From contig JAOPXK010000051.1 in NCBI GenBank assembly GCA_025965195.1, positions 1 to 60,331 on the forward strand: 60,331 nt of DNA. The letters run 5' to 3'. The stretch comes from Marmoricola sp. (lineage in GTDB: Bacteria; Actinomycetota; Actinomycetes; Propionibacteriales; Nocardioidaceae). The first letter of the stretch is position 1; each line of letters begins with the position of its first letter. A program made the translations under genes and the position numbers. A model generated the notes under the pieces. It saw only the letters and a list, made by a program, of their open reading frames with translations, ran no database searches and had not been told where the DNA came from. Below, piece by piece: positions 8,401 through 16,596 of the stretch.

Positions 8401-9145
8401 AGAGGACATCAGCGGTGTCACGAATCTCCCGCTCACCTGGAAGGAAGACCAGGATGTCGCCCGGCCCTTCACCGACGAGCTCGTCGACCGCGGCCTCGAT
8501 CGCCTCGGTCTGGTCGCGCGTGACGGGCTCACCCTCCTCATCGTCGTACGACTCCTCGATGAGCGGCCGATAGCGCACCTCGACGGGATAGGTCCGTCCG
8601 GAGACCTCGATGATCGGCGCGTCCGAGAAGTGCTTCGAGAATCGCTGCGGGTCGATGGTCGCGGAGGTGATGATCACCTTGAGGTCGGGGCGTTTCGGCA
8701 GCAGTCCGACGAGATACCCGAGGATGAAGTCGATGTTGAGGCTGCGCTCGTGGGCCTCGTCGATGATCAACGTGTCGTACTTCTTGAGCATCTTGTCGTG
8801 CTGCAGCTCGGCAAGCAGGATGCCGTCGGTCATCACCTTGATCCGGCCGGCCTTCGAGGTCCGGTCGGTGAACCTGACCTGGTAGCCGACGACGTCACCC
8901 AGCTCGGTGCCGAGCTCTTCGGCGATCCGCTCCGAGACGCTTCGCGCGGCAATCCGCCGCGGCTGCGTGTGTCCGATCAGCTTGGCGTCGCCGCGGCCCA
9001 GGGTGAGACAGATCTTGGGCAGCTGGGTGGTCTTCCCGGAGCCCGTCTCCCCCGCGACGATCACCACCTGGTGGTCACGGATCGCCTGGGCGATGTCGTC
9101 CCGGCGTCCGGAGACCGGCAGCTCAGGCGGGAAATGGATGCGCAC
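5426..9145 (-). CDS. hrpA: ATP-dependent RNA helicase HrpA (DEAH box)
   Basis: A 1239-residue DEAH-box helicase. Walker A is GETGSGKT at residues 32-39, motif II is DEAH at 129-132 (LIIDEAHERSLN), motif III is ITSATID, and motif VI is QRSGRCGR. These are followed by the HA2 winged-helix/ratchet region, an OB-fold region (WHTQHRFFATN area) and the long C-terminal DUF3418 domain that distinguishes HrpA from shorter DEAH helicases. It is slightly shorter than E. coli HrpA because the N terminus begins almost directly at the helicase core (MRIHFPPELPVSGRRDDI). HrpA proteins unwind mRNA secondary structure and rescue stalled ribosomes. The stop is followed within 20 nt by palindromic repeat copy 1 and then a terminator. 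Confidence 0.95.
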   Translation of the reverse strand: MRIHFPPELPVSGRRDDIAQAIRDHQVVIVAGETGSGKTTQLPKICLTLGRGDAKLIGHTQPRRIAARSVSERIAEELGTELGDVVGYQVRFTDRTSKAGRIKVMTDGILLAELQHDKMLKKYDTLIIDEAHERSLNIDFILGYLVGLLPKRPDLKVIITSATIDPQRFSKHFSDAPIIEVSGRTYPVEVRYRPLIEESYDDEEGEPVTRDQTEAIEAAVDELVGEGPGDILVFLPGEREIRDTADVLSRRAEGPRGFDVVPLYARLSAAEQHRVFERHSRRRVVLATNVAETSLTVPGITYVIDTGVARISRYSARTKVQRLPIEAISQASANQRSGRCGRVEAGIAIRLYAQEDFEGRPEFTDPEILRTNLASVILQMTALGLGDVARFPFVDPPDQRNVAAGVQLLQELGALVPAPARSQNTLTGLGRKLAKLPIDPRLGRMILEADRLGCLREVLVIAAALSIQDPRERPVDQQARADQMHARFRDQRSDFMAWLNLWRHIKEQQKALGSSAFRRMCRDEHLNYLRVREWQDFESQLRQVAKQLGLVSKGPATAPDENGVHQALLSGLLSHLGMRDPDRRDYLGARGARFSIFPGSGLFKHQPQFVMAAELVETSKLWGRQNAAIDPAWAERLGDHLVKRTYSEPHWSKKRAAVMAYERVTLYGVPLVAERVVNYGTHDAPVARELFIRHALVYGEWHTQHRFFATNRKLLEEAEELEHKARRRDLVVDEHTLFDLYDARIPQDIVSGAHFDSWWKQARRQQPDLLTFEPSMLLHANVEEVHTGDFPELWHEGPLTLPLSYHFEPGSEDDGVTIDVPLATLNHVGAAPFSWHVPGLREELVIALIRSLPKQLRVNFVPAPNFARGFLAAASPGEESLLDALARHLRAQTGVHVPADAWDLGKVPAHLRPTFRVLDEGGGVVATGKDLEALKKPLRPSFDAAMASAAADSGITSSGQTSWTFGTIEPSFTQLRAGHEVRGYPALVDEGSSVGLRVFGSVDEQAAHHRLGVRRLLALAVPSPASGLLAGLDNAGKLALAGSPYPNVRALLDDCVVAVLGALVDEGTEPVLDERSFTVLVSRAREEVPARSSVLLQQVMRVLGDWRAVEKALHGRVDMQVLSAMTDMRNQLGRLIHPGFVAEVGAAALANYPRYLGALGERHRRLETEARRDRELMDRIDVLQQAWQHRVDALAPGRPAGDELVRVRWMLEEYRVSLWAQHLGTPYPVSDTRIRKLLG

Positions 9146-9217
9146 AACGGACCAATTGTGCGGTGCGGACCCGCCCGAGGGCCAATCCGCTGGCCGCGGC
9201 CACTGGAGGCGACCGGT

Positions 9218-10075
9218 TCAGGCGGTCGCCGACTCCTCGCCCGAGAGCTGGAGATGTAGCTGGTGCGCGTGATGTGGGTTCTTGTTGTCGCGGGCCAGGG
9301 ACAGCAGCCCGGCGAACACCACGAACCCGATCAGGCTGACCCAGCCCGGTCCGAAGCTGAGTCCGCCATGCGCGTGGGAGACCGCGAACCAGTCGGCGAA
9401 TGAGGCACCGAGCGGGCGGGTGATGATGTACGACGCCCAGAACGCGACCACCGCGTTGAGTCCGAGCTTCCAGTGCGCCAGGGCAGGCAGCGCGATCAGG
9501 ACCGCGAACAGGAGACCGGAGTCGATGTAGCCGAGGTGGAGCACCGTCGCGGTCCAGTCACCGGCCGCGGTACCGAGTGCGAAGGTCGCCCACACCGTGC
9601 CCCAGTAGAACTTCTCCCGGCGACGGGTGTTGATCGTGTGGATCGACAGGGTGCCCTCACTGCGGTACCAGGCCGCCAGCACACCGAGCAGTACGACGAG
9701 GAAGCCGGCCGACGAGAGCACGTACGGAACACCGATCACCGCATGCCAGACGTCGGCCGCCACGGTGCCGAAGATGCTGACCATCACGACAGCGGACCAG
9801 TAGATCCTGGGGCGGTAGCGATCCGACCTGAACTGCAGCACGAACGCCGTGACCAGCGCCGCGAGCGCCACCGACACTCCGATCGCGACACCGATGACCG
9901 GGAGGCTGCCGAGCCAGTCCGAGGTGGTCTCGCCCATCCCGGTGGTGACGATCTTCGTCAGCCAGAACAGGGCGGTCGCCTCAGGGACCTTCGTCAGGGC
10001 CCCAGAAGTGACTGCGCCTGCCTTGCTGAGTACCGGTGTGGACTCGGGCGTTGAGTTCGCATGGGTATCGGTCAC
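9218..10075 (-). CDS. COG4705-like polytopic membrane protein
   Basis: A protein of about 285 residues with roughly eight hydrophobic segments. It shows the internal duplication typical of COG4705 membrane-anchored proteins: FWLTKIVTTGMGETTSDWL near residue 32 and, in the second half, FYWGTVWATFALGTAAGDW. The C terminus ends in a His-rich cytoplasmic tail (NPHHAHQLHLQL), which might bind metal but could be incidental. The function of the family is unknown. The longest in-frame reading starts at 10273, inside the adjacent gene; GTG at 10075 is the first sensible start because it precedes the conserved region by only 25 residues. The ribosome binding site is weak, so the start is uncertain. Confidence 0.72.
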   Translation of the reverse strand: MTDTHANSTPESTPVLSKAGAVTSGALTKVPEATALFWLTKIVTTGMGETTSDWLGSLPVIGVAIGVSVALAALVTAFVLQFRSDRYRPRIYWSAVVMVSIFGTVAADVWHAVIGVPYVLSSAGFLVVLLGVLAAWYRSEGTLSIHTINTRRREKFYWGTVWATFALGTAAGDWTATVLHLGYIDSGLLFAVLIALPALAHWKLGLNAVVAFWASYIITRPLGASFADWFAVSHAHGGLSFGPGWVSLIGFVVFAGLLSLARDNKNPHHAHQLHLQLSGEESATA

Positions 10076-10127
10076 CTTGTCAGCCTGATGGATGCAACCT
10101 GCAAGAAACCTGACCGGCGCGGCGTAC

Positions 10128-10619
10128 TCAGGACACTGCGCCCGGCGACGCCCCCTGAGGGGATGGCGCCGACGGAGCACCGGGCGGGACCGTGCCCTGT
10201 TGACCCTGTTGACCCTGTTGCTGGCCGTTGAAGTCGCCGGGGCCGCCGAATCCGCCGCCGAACCGACCACCACCGCCGCCTCGCCCGAACTGTCCGCCGC
10301 CGGGCATCTGACCGCGCTGGAGCTCTCCTGGTCCGAACCTGTTGCCCGGGCCCATCCGGCCGTCGTTGCCGTTGCCGTTCGTCAGGTTCGCGATCGCCGC
10401 CCCGCCGGCACCACCGAGAAGCACCGACGCGAGGGCGACCGCGATCACCGCGCGCAGCGACCACAGCTTGTCGCGGAACCGCGGGCCGGGCGGCGGAGCC
10501 GGTGGACCGGCGGCTGCCGGCGCGCTCAGCACGGGGTCGGGTGGCAGTGTCCTGGTCTCCTCGGCCGGAGGCGGAGAGGCCGGGAGGGGTGCCGTGTCAT
10601 CGTTGTTCTGCTCGGTCAT
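10128..10619 (-). CDS. Single-span membrane protein with Pro-rich cytoplasmic and Gly/Gln-rich external parts
   Basis: A 163-residue protein: a Pro/Glu/Ala-rich N-terminal third, one transmembrane helix (AVIAVALASVLLGGAGGAA, about residues 58-76), then a low-complexity tail rich in Gly, Phe, Arg and Gln (GRGGGGGRFGGGFGGPG and GQQQGQQGQQG). The Gln-rich part is encoded by a short tandem DNA repeat near 10195-10225. It is divergent from phoP and shares the intergenic region with it, so the two-component system may control it. The Gly-rich composition is reminiscent of the Gly-rich region in the GT39 protein at 21855. I cannot assign a function. Confidence 0.72.
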   Translation of the reverse strand: MTEQNNDDTAPLPASPPPAEETRTLPPDPVLSAPAAAGPPAPPPGPRFRDKLWSLRAVIAVALASVLLGGAGGAAIANLTNGNGNDGRMGPGNRFGPGELQRGQMPGGGQFGRGGGGGRFGGGFGGPGDFNGQQQGQQGQQGTVPPGAPSAPSPQGASPGAVS

Positions 10620-10703
10620 GGGCTCATCGTGCGCCTGATTCCTGTGCCAGACCTGTGTTCGGGTCAGGTGAAGGCTGAGGAGACCGGGTCATTTGACTCG
10701 AGG

Positions 10704-10732
10704 CTCACAGACGTCTCACAGCAAACTCATGG
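10704..10732 (+). promoter_or_regulatory. PhoP-box-like direct repeats upstream of phoP
   Basis: CTCACAG at 10704, CTCACAG at 10715 and CTCATGG at 10726 form three direct repeats with exact 11-bp spacing. The first two read as TCACAG-N5-TCACAG, the known layout for the DNA site of Mycobacterium tuberculosis PhoP, and the downstream regulator is a close relative of PhoP. The site lies 34-62 bp before the phoP start, so autoregulation is the natural inference; it could also act on the divergent gene ending at 10619. Confidence 0.6.
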
Positions 10733-10765
10733 CAATCCCCGGGGTTGGCGTTGCAGGGTGGACCC

Positions 10766-11500
10766 ATGACGAGCGCACGGATGCCTGCACTGACTCGACC
10801 GGACGGATCCCCACTGCGAGTGCTCGTCGTCGACGACGAGCCCAATATTGCCGAGCTGCTCCGGATGGCGCTGCGCTACGAGGGCTGGGACGTCGAGGTT
10901 GCCCTCACCGGCTCGAAGGCAGTGAGTACGGCGAAAGTCCAGCGCCCCGACGCCGTCGTGCTCGACATGATGCTCCCCGACTTCGACGGCATGGAGGTGC
11001 TGCGCCGGCTGCGGACCGACCAGCTCGACGTACCCGTGCTGTTCCTGACCGCCCGGGACTCGGTCGAAGATCGCGTCGCCGGCCTGACCGCCGGTGGCGA
11101 CGACTACGTGACGAAGCCGTTCTCCCTCGAGGAGGTCGTCGCCCGGCTCCGCGGCCTGATGCGCAGGTCCGGCGCCACCGATGTGAAGTCGTCGTCGATG
11201 CTGATCGTCGGGGACCTGACTCTCGACGAGGAGTCGCACGAAGTCGCGCGCGGGGGCGACGAGATCACGCTGACGGCAACGGAGTTCGAGCTGCTGCGCT
11301 ACCTGATGCGCAATCCGCGCCGGGTGCTGAGCAAGGCGCAGATCCTCGACCGGGTCTGGAACTACGACTTCGGCGGCCAGGCCAACGTCGTCGAGCTCTA
11401 CGTGTCCTACCTGCGCAAGAAGGTCGACGCCGGCCGCGAGCCGATGATCCACACGATGCGCGGAGCCGGCTACGTCCTCAAGCCGGCCGAGACCGCATGA
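10766..11500 (+). CDS. phoP: Response regulator, PhoP/OmpR family
   Basis: A 244-residue two-domain regulator. The receiver has acidic residues D23-D24, the phospho-acceptor D67 (AVVLDMMLPD) and the switch Lys in GGDDYVTKPFSLEEVVARL; the C-terminal winged helix contains RVLSKAQILDRVWNYDFGG and VVELYVSYLRKKVD. These blocks are very close to those of M. tuberculosis PhoP, much more so than to generic OmpR proteins. It should be phosphorylated by the kinase encoded next (ATGA overlap). ATG 10766 is used because the preceding in-frame start at 10745 adds only seven residues and lacks a ribosome site. Direct repeats matching the PhoP consensus lie upstream. Confidence 0.88.
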   Translation: MTSARMPALTRPDGSPLRVLVVDDEPNIAELLRMALRYEGWDVEVALTGSKAVSTAKVQRPDAVVLDMMLPDFDGMEVLRRLRTDQLDVPVLFLTARDSVEDRVAGLTAGGDDYVTKPFSLEEVVARLRGLMRRSGATDVKSSSMLIVGDLTLDEESHEVARGGDEITLTATEFELLRYLMRNPRRVLSKAQILDRVWNYDFGGQANVVELYVSYLRKKVDAGREPMIHTMRGAGYVLKPAETA

Positions 11501-12939
11501 AGGTCGTCCCCACGAGCCTCAACGGGCGACTGGTGGCCGCGGCGGTCGGCCTGGTCGCCGTCGTCGGGTTGCTCGTCTGCCTGACCACCACGCTGGCAAT
11601 GAGGCACTACCTGACCTCCCAGCTCGACGCCCAGGTCGAGAACGCGGCTCAGCACACGCTGGACCTTTCACGCGGTGACCAGCTGCCACCACCCAGCGCC
11701 GACGGTGGCGTCGTCCGCTTCCGTCCCGGTCAGCAGGTCGGAATCCTGGCGGCCTACTTCATTCCGAACATGGCCCCCTACGGTCAGACGATCACCTCCA
11801 CGTTCACCGAGCCGAGATTGTCCAGCAAGGCGCTCGCCCTGATCGGGAAGATCCCTGCCGACAACAGCGTCCACCAGGTCGAGCTGCCCGGCATCGGTGC
11901 CTACCGGGTGGAGGCGGTCACGGTGAACACGAACCTCGGCAAGGCCACCATCGTCACCGGGCTGCCTGCGCACGACATCGACTCGACCCTGAGCAGCCTG
12001 CTGTGGTGGCAGCTCCTGCTCACCGTCTGCGGGGTTGCTGTCGCCGCCGCCGTCGGAGACGTGCTCGTCCGGCGGACGCTCCGGCCCCTTCGCCAGGTGG
12101 CGCAGACGGCCCATGAGGTCGCTGAGCAGCAGCTGTCGTCCGGCGAGACCACCATCGACACCCGGGTCCCGGAGCAGCTGACCAACCCCGACACCGAGGT
12201 CGGCGCAGTCGGGTCGGCCCTGAACACCATGCTCGACCATGTGGACTCGGCGCTCGCGTCACGGCACCGCAGCGAGCAGCAGCTCCGGCAGTTCCTTGCC
12301 GACGCCTCGCACGAGCTGCGGACGCCGTTGGCCACCATCCACGGGTACGCCGAGCTCTCGCACCGCACGCCCGACGACTCGGAGGCCCTGTCGATGGCGA
12401 TGGGCAAGGTCGAGACCGAGGCGCACCGGATGTCCAGGCTCGTCGAGGACATGCTGCTGCTGGCCCGCCTCGACGCCGGTCGTCCCCTCGAACGGGAGGA
12501 GGTCGACCTCACCCGGCTGCTCCTCGAAGCCGTTGCCGACGCACGGGTGGTCGCACCGGACCACCACTGGCGGCTGCAGCTGCCCGACGAACCGGTGACG
12601 GTGACCGGTGACGAGCAGCGGCTGCACCAGGTCGTCACGAACCTGCTCGGCAACGCCCGTCGTCACACCCCGCCGGGAACGACCGTCACGGTGTCGGCCT
12701 CCGGAGTGGACCGGAGGCAGATCGTCGTACACGACGACGGGCCGGGCCTGTCGGACGGTCTCGCCGCCCACGTCTTCGAGCGGTTCACCCGTGGAGACAC
12801 GTCCCGAACGCGCGACTCCGGTGGCGCCGGGCTGGGGCTCTCCCTGGTCTCCGCGATCTCCGAAGCCCACGGCGGCACGGCGGCGGTCAATTCGCGTCCG
12901 GGCAGTACGACGTTCACGGTCACGCTTCCGAACGAATAG
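11497..12939 (+). CDS. Sensor histidine kinase, PhoR-like
   Basis: A 480-residue membrane kinase with a first transmembrane helix at about 11-33 (LVAAAVGLVAVVGLLVCLT), an external sensor segment of about 130 residues, a second helix near 165-190 (LLLTVCGVAVAAAVGDVLV), HAMP-like linker, HisKA with the phospho-His at 272 (ADASHELRTPLATIHGYAEL) and an HATPase domain (N box LLGNARRHTP, G1 VHDDGPGL, G2 GGAGLGLSLV). The start codon overlaps the phoP stop (ATGA), marking it as the cognate kinase. The signal it senses is not evident. Earlier in-frame starts would lie inside phoP and are rejected. Confidence 0.88.
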   Translation: MKVVPTSLNGRLVAAAVGLVAVVGLLVCLTTTLAMRHYLTSQLDAQVENAAQHTLDLSRGDQLPPPSADGGVVRFRPGQQVGILAAYFIPNMAPYGQTITSTFTEPRLSSKALALIGKIPADNSVHQVELPGIGAYRVEAVTVNTNLGKATIVTGLPAHDIDSTLSSLLWWQLLLTVCGVAVAAAVGDVLVRRTLRPLRQVAQTAHEVAEQQLSSGETTIDTRVPEQLTNPDTEVGAVGSALNTMLDHVDSALASRHRSEQQLRQFLADASHELRTPLATIHGYAELSHRTPDDSEALSMAMGKVETEAHRMSRLVEDMLLLARLDAGRPLEREEVDLTRLLLEAVADARVVAPDHHWRLQLPDEPVTVTGDEQRLHQVVTNLLGNARRHTPPGTTVTVSASGVDRRQIVVHDDGPGLSDGLAAHVFERFTRGDTSRTRDSGGAGLGLSLVSAISEAHGGTAAVNSRPGSTTFTVTLPNE

Positions 12940-12997
12940 TCACTCCACCATCGCTAGGATCAGCCATCACACGACCGTAGACGATGAGGGTGGACGC

Positions 12998-13792
12998 ATG
13001 GCTTTGAAGGACCGCGCGCCAGGTGGCTCGGGCCGGGCGAAGGAATACGCCAAGATCGCCCTTCGCTCCGGACTCCACAAGCGCAACCTCGACCTCGTGC
13101 GCAACCCCTACCCGGTCCGGGTCTCGACCGCCCTCCGCTGGCTCGGCACGACGACCGTGCTCGACATCGGCGCGAACATAGGCCAGTACGGCTCCGCGCT
13201 CCGCTCCAGCCGCTTCGACGGCCGGATCATCTCCTGTGAGCCGCTGCCGGACGCCTACGCGCACCTGGCTCGCCGGACCGGATCGGACTCGACGTGGACT
13301 GCGCTGCACACCGCGGTCGGAGCCGAGGTCGGCACGCTCGAGATCAACGTGTCGGCGAACTCCTACTCGTCGTCGGTGCTGACGATGACCAACGCACACC
13401 TCGACGCCGCGCCCGGGTCCCAGACCATCGGCACCGAGACCGTTCCGGTGACGACGATCGTCGACATCGTCAAGCAGCACGATGTCGACCCCGGCAAGAC
13501 GCTGCTCAAGGTCGACACCCAGGGCTACGAGGGCCCGGTGCTCGACGGTGCGGGTGACCTGCTGAGCCAGTTCGCCGCGGTCCAGCTCGAGCTGTCCTTC
13601 GTTCCTCTCTACGCCGGCCAGCAGCTCTTTGCCGAGCTGACCGGGCGGCTGGAGGCCAACGGCTTCGGAATGTATGCGATCGAGGCAGGCTTCGCCGACC
13701 CGAGGACCGGCCGGATGCTCCAGTGCGACGGTCTGTTCGTCCGTCAGGACCTGATGCCGGATCCCGCCGACCTGGGTGGAGCGGCGAACTGA
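12998..13792 (+). CDS. FkbM family SAM-dependent methyltransferase (copy 1)
   Basis: A 264-residue protein. The SAM-binding motif I is TVLDIGANIGQYG (about residues 50-62), and the FkbM hallmarks follow: IISCEPLPDAYAHL, LKVDTQGYEGPVLDGA and LELSFVPLYAGQQLF. FkbM proteins O-methylate sugars or polyketide hydroxyls; here, beside sugar-nucleotide and glycan export genes, methylation of a surface glycan is likely. ATG 12998 is chosen because it opens the conserved part; the longer frame overlaps phoR. The stop overlaps the ATG of the second FkbM gene by one base. Confidence 0.82.
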   Translation: MALKDRAPGGSGRAKEYAKIALRSGLHKRNLDLVRNPYPVRVSTALRWLGTTTVLDIGANIGQYGSALRSSRFDGRIISCEPLPDAYAHLARRTGSDSTWTALHTAVGAEVGTLEINVSANSYSSSVLTMTNAHLDAAPGSQTIGTETVPVTTIVDIVKQHDVDPGKTLLKVDTQGYEGPVLDGAGDLLSQFAAVQLELSFVPLYAGQQLFAELTGRLEANGFGMYAIEAGFADPRTGRMLQCDGLFVRQDLMPDPADLGGAAN

Positions 13793-14529
13793 TGGAGAAC
13801 TCACAGACCCGGCCAGCGTGGGCGCTGATGAAGGTCCGCGAGCTGGTGAACCGGACCGGCTTCGACGTGACCCGGGACAACTTCAGGCACCGCTTCGTCT
13901 ATGGCCTCGAGCAGCATGGCATCACCACCGTCATCGACGTCGGTGCCAACACCGGGCAGTTCGGTCACCAGCTGCGCACGTCCGGTTACACCGGCCGCAT
14001 CCACTCGGTGGAGCCATTGCAGTCGGCGTACGCCCAGCTGGAGGCCGCAGCCACCGGCGACCCGAACTGGACCACGCAGCGGGCCGCCGTCTCCGACCAG
14101 GCCGGCACGATCACGATGAACGTCTCCGCGAACTCCGTGTCCTCATCGGTGCTGCCGATCCTGGACCGCAGCACCGACGCAGCCCCGCAGACGGCGTACG
14201 TCGCCGCCGAAGAGGTTCCGGCAACCACCGCCGACGAGATCGTCAGCACGCAGCGCTTCGAGCCCGAGAAGACCCTGCTCAAGATCGACGTCCAGGGCTA
14301 TGAGATGTCCGTGCTCGGCGGAGCGGCCAAGACGCTGGACCGCTTCGCCGCGATCCGCACCGAGATGTCACTGGTCGCGCTGTACGACGGACAGTCGCTG
14401 ATGCCCGAGATGCTCGAGCACCTCGGCGGGCACGGCTTCGATCTCTGGTACGTCGAACCGGGCTGGTCGGAGCCCGTCACCCGCCGGCTCCTGCAGCTCG
14501 ACGGGGTGTTCTTCCGCCGCGACGCCTGA
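13792..14529 (+). CDS. FkbM family SAM-dependent methyltransferase (copy 2)
   Basis: A 245-residue paralogue of the preceding gene with the same blocks: TVIDVGANTGQFGHQL (motif I), IHSVEPLQSAYAQLE, NVSANSVSSSVLPI and LLKIDVQGYEMSVLGGA. Start and stop overlap (TGATG) couples it to copy 1, so the pair arose by tandem duplication and probably methylates two positions or two sugars of the same polymer. The C-terminal ends differ most (WYVEPGWSEPVTRRLLQLDG here), which is where acceptor specificity could lie. Confidence 0.82.
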   Translation: MENSQTRPAWALMKVRELVNRTGFDVTRDNFRHRFVYGLEQHGITTVIDVGANTGQFGHQLRTSGYTGRIHSVEPLQSAYAQLEAAATGDPNWTTQRAAVSDQAGTITMNVSANSVSSSVLPILDRSTDAAPQTAYVAAEEVPATTADEIVSTQRFEPEKTLLKIDVQGYEMSVLGGAAKTLDRFAAIRTEMSLVALYDGQSLMPEMLEHLGGHGFDLWYVEPGWSEPVTRRLLQLDGVFFRRDA

Positions 14530-14551
14530 CGAACCGAGAGGGTGCCGGCGT

Positions 14552-15205
14552 CTAGCGGGTCGCCTCGACGGCGATCTGCGCGCCACCCTCGTCGGTCCGC
14601 TGGTCCAGTCCGCTCAGCGCCGGATGCGTGCTCTCGCCGAGCTCGCACTGCGTGGTCGAGTGGAACCCGGCCCGCTTGAGCTCGAGGTCGAGCGCGTCGA
14701 AGTCGTAGACGTAGCCCTCGTGGTGGCCGAATGAGCCGATCGGGATCCGGACCAGGTCGACAGGGTGCTCGACCACGAGGCCCAGCTCGCGGTAGGCCCG
14801 GCCGACCACACCGTCGACGGAGGACGACCCGGCGAGGTACAGCTCGACGTGCTTGCGAATGTCCGGGGTGACCAGCCGGATCACGCCCCCCGGCTGCATG
14901 CAGCGGTAGGCCTCCGCGAGCATCGCCCGGGCCGCCACCAGCGGGATGTGCTCGATCATGTTGTCGGCGTACACGTACGCCACGGAGCTCTCCTCGAGCG
15001 GCCAGGGGGAGGTCGCGTCGAGGTAGTTGCGGGTGACGGCGTTGACGTTGGTGATGATCCAGCCCGGTCGCTTGGTCAGCCCGCCGATCTCGAGCTTCAG
15101 CGGGCGCGAGGCAGCACTGAAGGCACGGTTGGTGCGGGCCTTCGCAACCGGCGTGTTCACGGTCATGACGGCGGTGCGGATCACGCTGCGGAGTCGAGGA
15201 TTCAC
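14552..15205 (-). CDS. Class I SAM-dependent methyltransferase (Methyltransf_11-like)
   Basis: A 217-residue protein. LKLEIGGLTKRPGWI serves as a diverged motif I, AYVYADNMIEHIPLVAARAM corresponds to motif II/III of the family and CMQPGGVIRLVTPDIRKHVE to motif IV. This layout (a short methyltransferase with the N-HIEHI-type helix) is frequent in polysaccharide gene clusters. It is the last gene of the minus-strand glycan block and converges on the FkbM pair with about 20 bp between stops. The target is probably a sugar of the surface polymer, an inference from context only. Confidence 0.75.
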   Translation of the reverse strand: MNPRLRSVIRTAVMTVNTPVAKARTNRAFSAASRPLKLEIGGLTKRPGWIITNVNAVTRNYLDATSPWPLEESSVAYVYADNMIEHIPLVAARAMLAEAYRCMQPGGVIRLVTPDIRKHVELYLAGSSSVDGVVGRAYRELGLVVEHPVDLVRIPIGSFGHHEGYVYDFDALDLELKRAGFHSTTQCELGESTHPALSGLDQRTDEGGAQIAVEATR

Positions 15206-15292
15206 ATCGTGCAGGTTACCGGTCGACCCGCGACTTCGTACGCCTGTCCACCGCGTGTGTCGCGGTCGCCGGTGACCGCCTGGATCGGCGAA

Positions 15293-16573
15293 TCAGGCCC
15301 GGTGCCGCCCACCCGAACGGCCGTTCGGTCCGAAGAACACACCAGGCAGGGTCTGCACGAGAATGCCCACCAGAACACTCGCGAACAACGGCCCTGCGGC
15401 GCCCCAATGCCTTGCGAAGATGATCGACAGCCCGATGTTCAGCGGCAGCGCCACCAGCGTCAGGGTGGCGATCAGCCGGACGCCGCTGGGATCCATCAGA
15501 CTCATCGCGACCGGATAGGACAGGGCGGCCGTCACCACGGCGAGCGCGCCGGCGAGCGGCAGCAACCAGCCCAGGTGGATCTGGTCGCCCCCGATCAGTG
15601 AGGCCACCGGGTTCGCCACCAGGGCAAGCAGTGCGCCGCACAGGGCGCCGGCTCCGCCGAAGAGCAACAGCATCTTGGGCAGGCTCGGCCCCGACCGTCC
15701 TTCGGCGCGGGCCGCAGCGTAGATCGGCCACAGCGGCTGCGCGGACGCAGCAATCAGCGCGATCGCGGGGGCGAAGATCTGCATCACCACCGAGTAGTCG
15801 GCCACTGCCTGCGTGGTGGACACGTGACTGAGCACCAGCCGGTCGCTCTGCAGGGCGATCGGGGTCGCCAGGGTGATCAGCAGGACCGGACCGGACATGC
15901 CACGGATCGACGCGCCTGGGTAACGGCGCCGCCACGGCAGCGCGCGCAGCAGCCACCTCCAGGAGATCCCGGTCGACCGGGTCGCCAGCGCGCAGGTGAG
16001 GATGTTGATGATCACCAGCGAGATCGGCGGACCGAGCATCACCGCGTCGCCGGTCACGCCGAAGCCGATGACACCGACGGTGCCGAGCAGGATCAACGGC
16101 GTGAAGAAGGTCTGCGAGATGACCACGACGTGGTTGCGATGGACCCCCAGCAGCATGCTCTGACCGAGACCCGGTAGGAAGCTGAGCGCGAACACCAACG
16201 CCGCCAGGCCGGTGTACTTGTTCGGTCCGGACGCCACACCGAGGAGCGACGGCCAGGCATGGATCGCCGTCAGGCCGACGACGACCGCGGCCGTTCCCAC
16301 ACTGGAGACGGCGAGGGTTCGAGCGGCCGTCAGCGTGACTCGTCTCGAATGCTCCGACTCCGGCCCTTCGGCGGCGTACGTCGTCGTGACGGCCGCGCCC
16401 ACGCCAAGGTTGTTGAGCGGAATCAGGCTGATCAGGGTGAGGACGAGCGCGAAGGCATCGAAGGTCAAGATGCCGTAGTGCTGGATGATCAGCCGGCTTG
16501 TCAGCAGCGTCGCGACGGCGGTCGGCAAAAAGGACAGCGCCCGTGCGATCGCGCTGCGAAGGACGGCGTTCAC
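15293..16573 (-). CDS. Polysaccharide flippase-like membrane protein (MOP/Wzx type)
   Basis: A 426-residue polytopic protein with about 12 predicted helices. The N terminus (ALSFLPTAVATLLTSRLIIQ followed by FDAFALVLTLISLIPLNNLG) and the repeated GxxxxxL helices resemble O-antigen/teichoic acid exporters of the MOP superfamily. It would move lipid-linked oligosaccharide across the cytoplasmic membrane. It sits in a tight minus-strand run with glycosyltransferase, methyltransferase and rml genes. There is no single diagnostic catalytic residue in this family, so the call rests on topology and neighbours. Confidence 0.75.
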   Translation of the reverse strand: MNAVLRSAIARALSFLPTAVATLLTSRLIIQHYGILTFDAFALVLTLISLIPLNNLGVGAAVTTTYAAEGPESEHSRRVTLTAARTLAVSSVGTAAVVVGLTAIHAWPSLLGVASGPNKYTGLAALVFALSFLPGLGQSMLLGVHRNHVVVISQTFFTPLILLGTVGVIGFGVTGDAVMLGPPISLVIINILTCALATRSTGISWRWLLRALPWRRRYPGASIRGMSGPVLLITLATPIALQSDRLVLSHVSTTQAVADYSVVMQIFAPAIALIAASAQPLWPIYAAARAEGRSGPSLPKMLLLFGGAGALCGALLALVANPVASLIGGDQIHLGWLLPLAGALAVVTAALSYPVAMSLMDPSGVRLIATLTLVALPLNIGLSIIFARHWGAAGPLFASVLVGILVQTLPGVFFGPNGRSGGRHRA

Positions 16574-16596
16574 GAACGCCAGCGGGACATCGGCAG

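Noticed and set aside
10693-11496. A single very long fused sensor kinase reading through phoP
   Set aside because: It is the kinase frame left open upstream; phoP in another frame has all receiver and HTH motifs and the ATGA overlap gives the real start.
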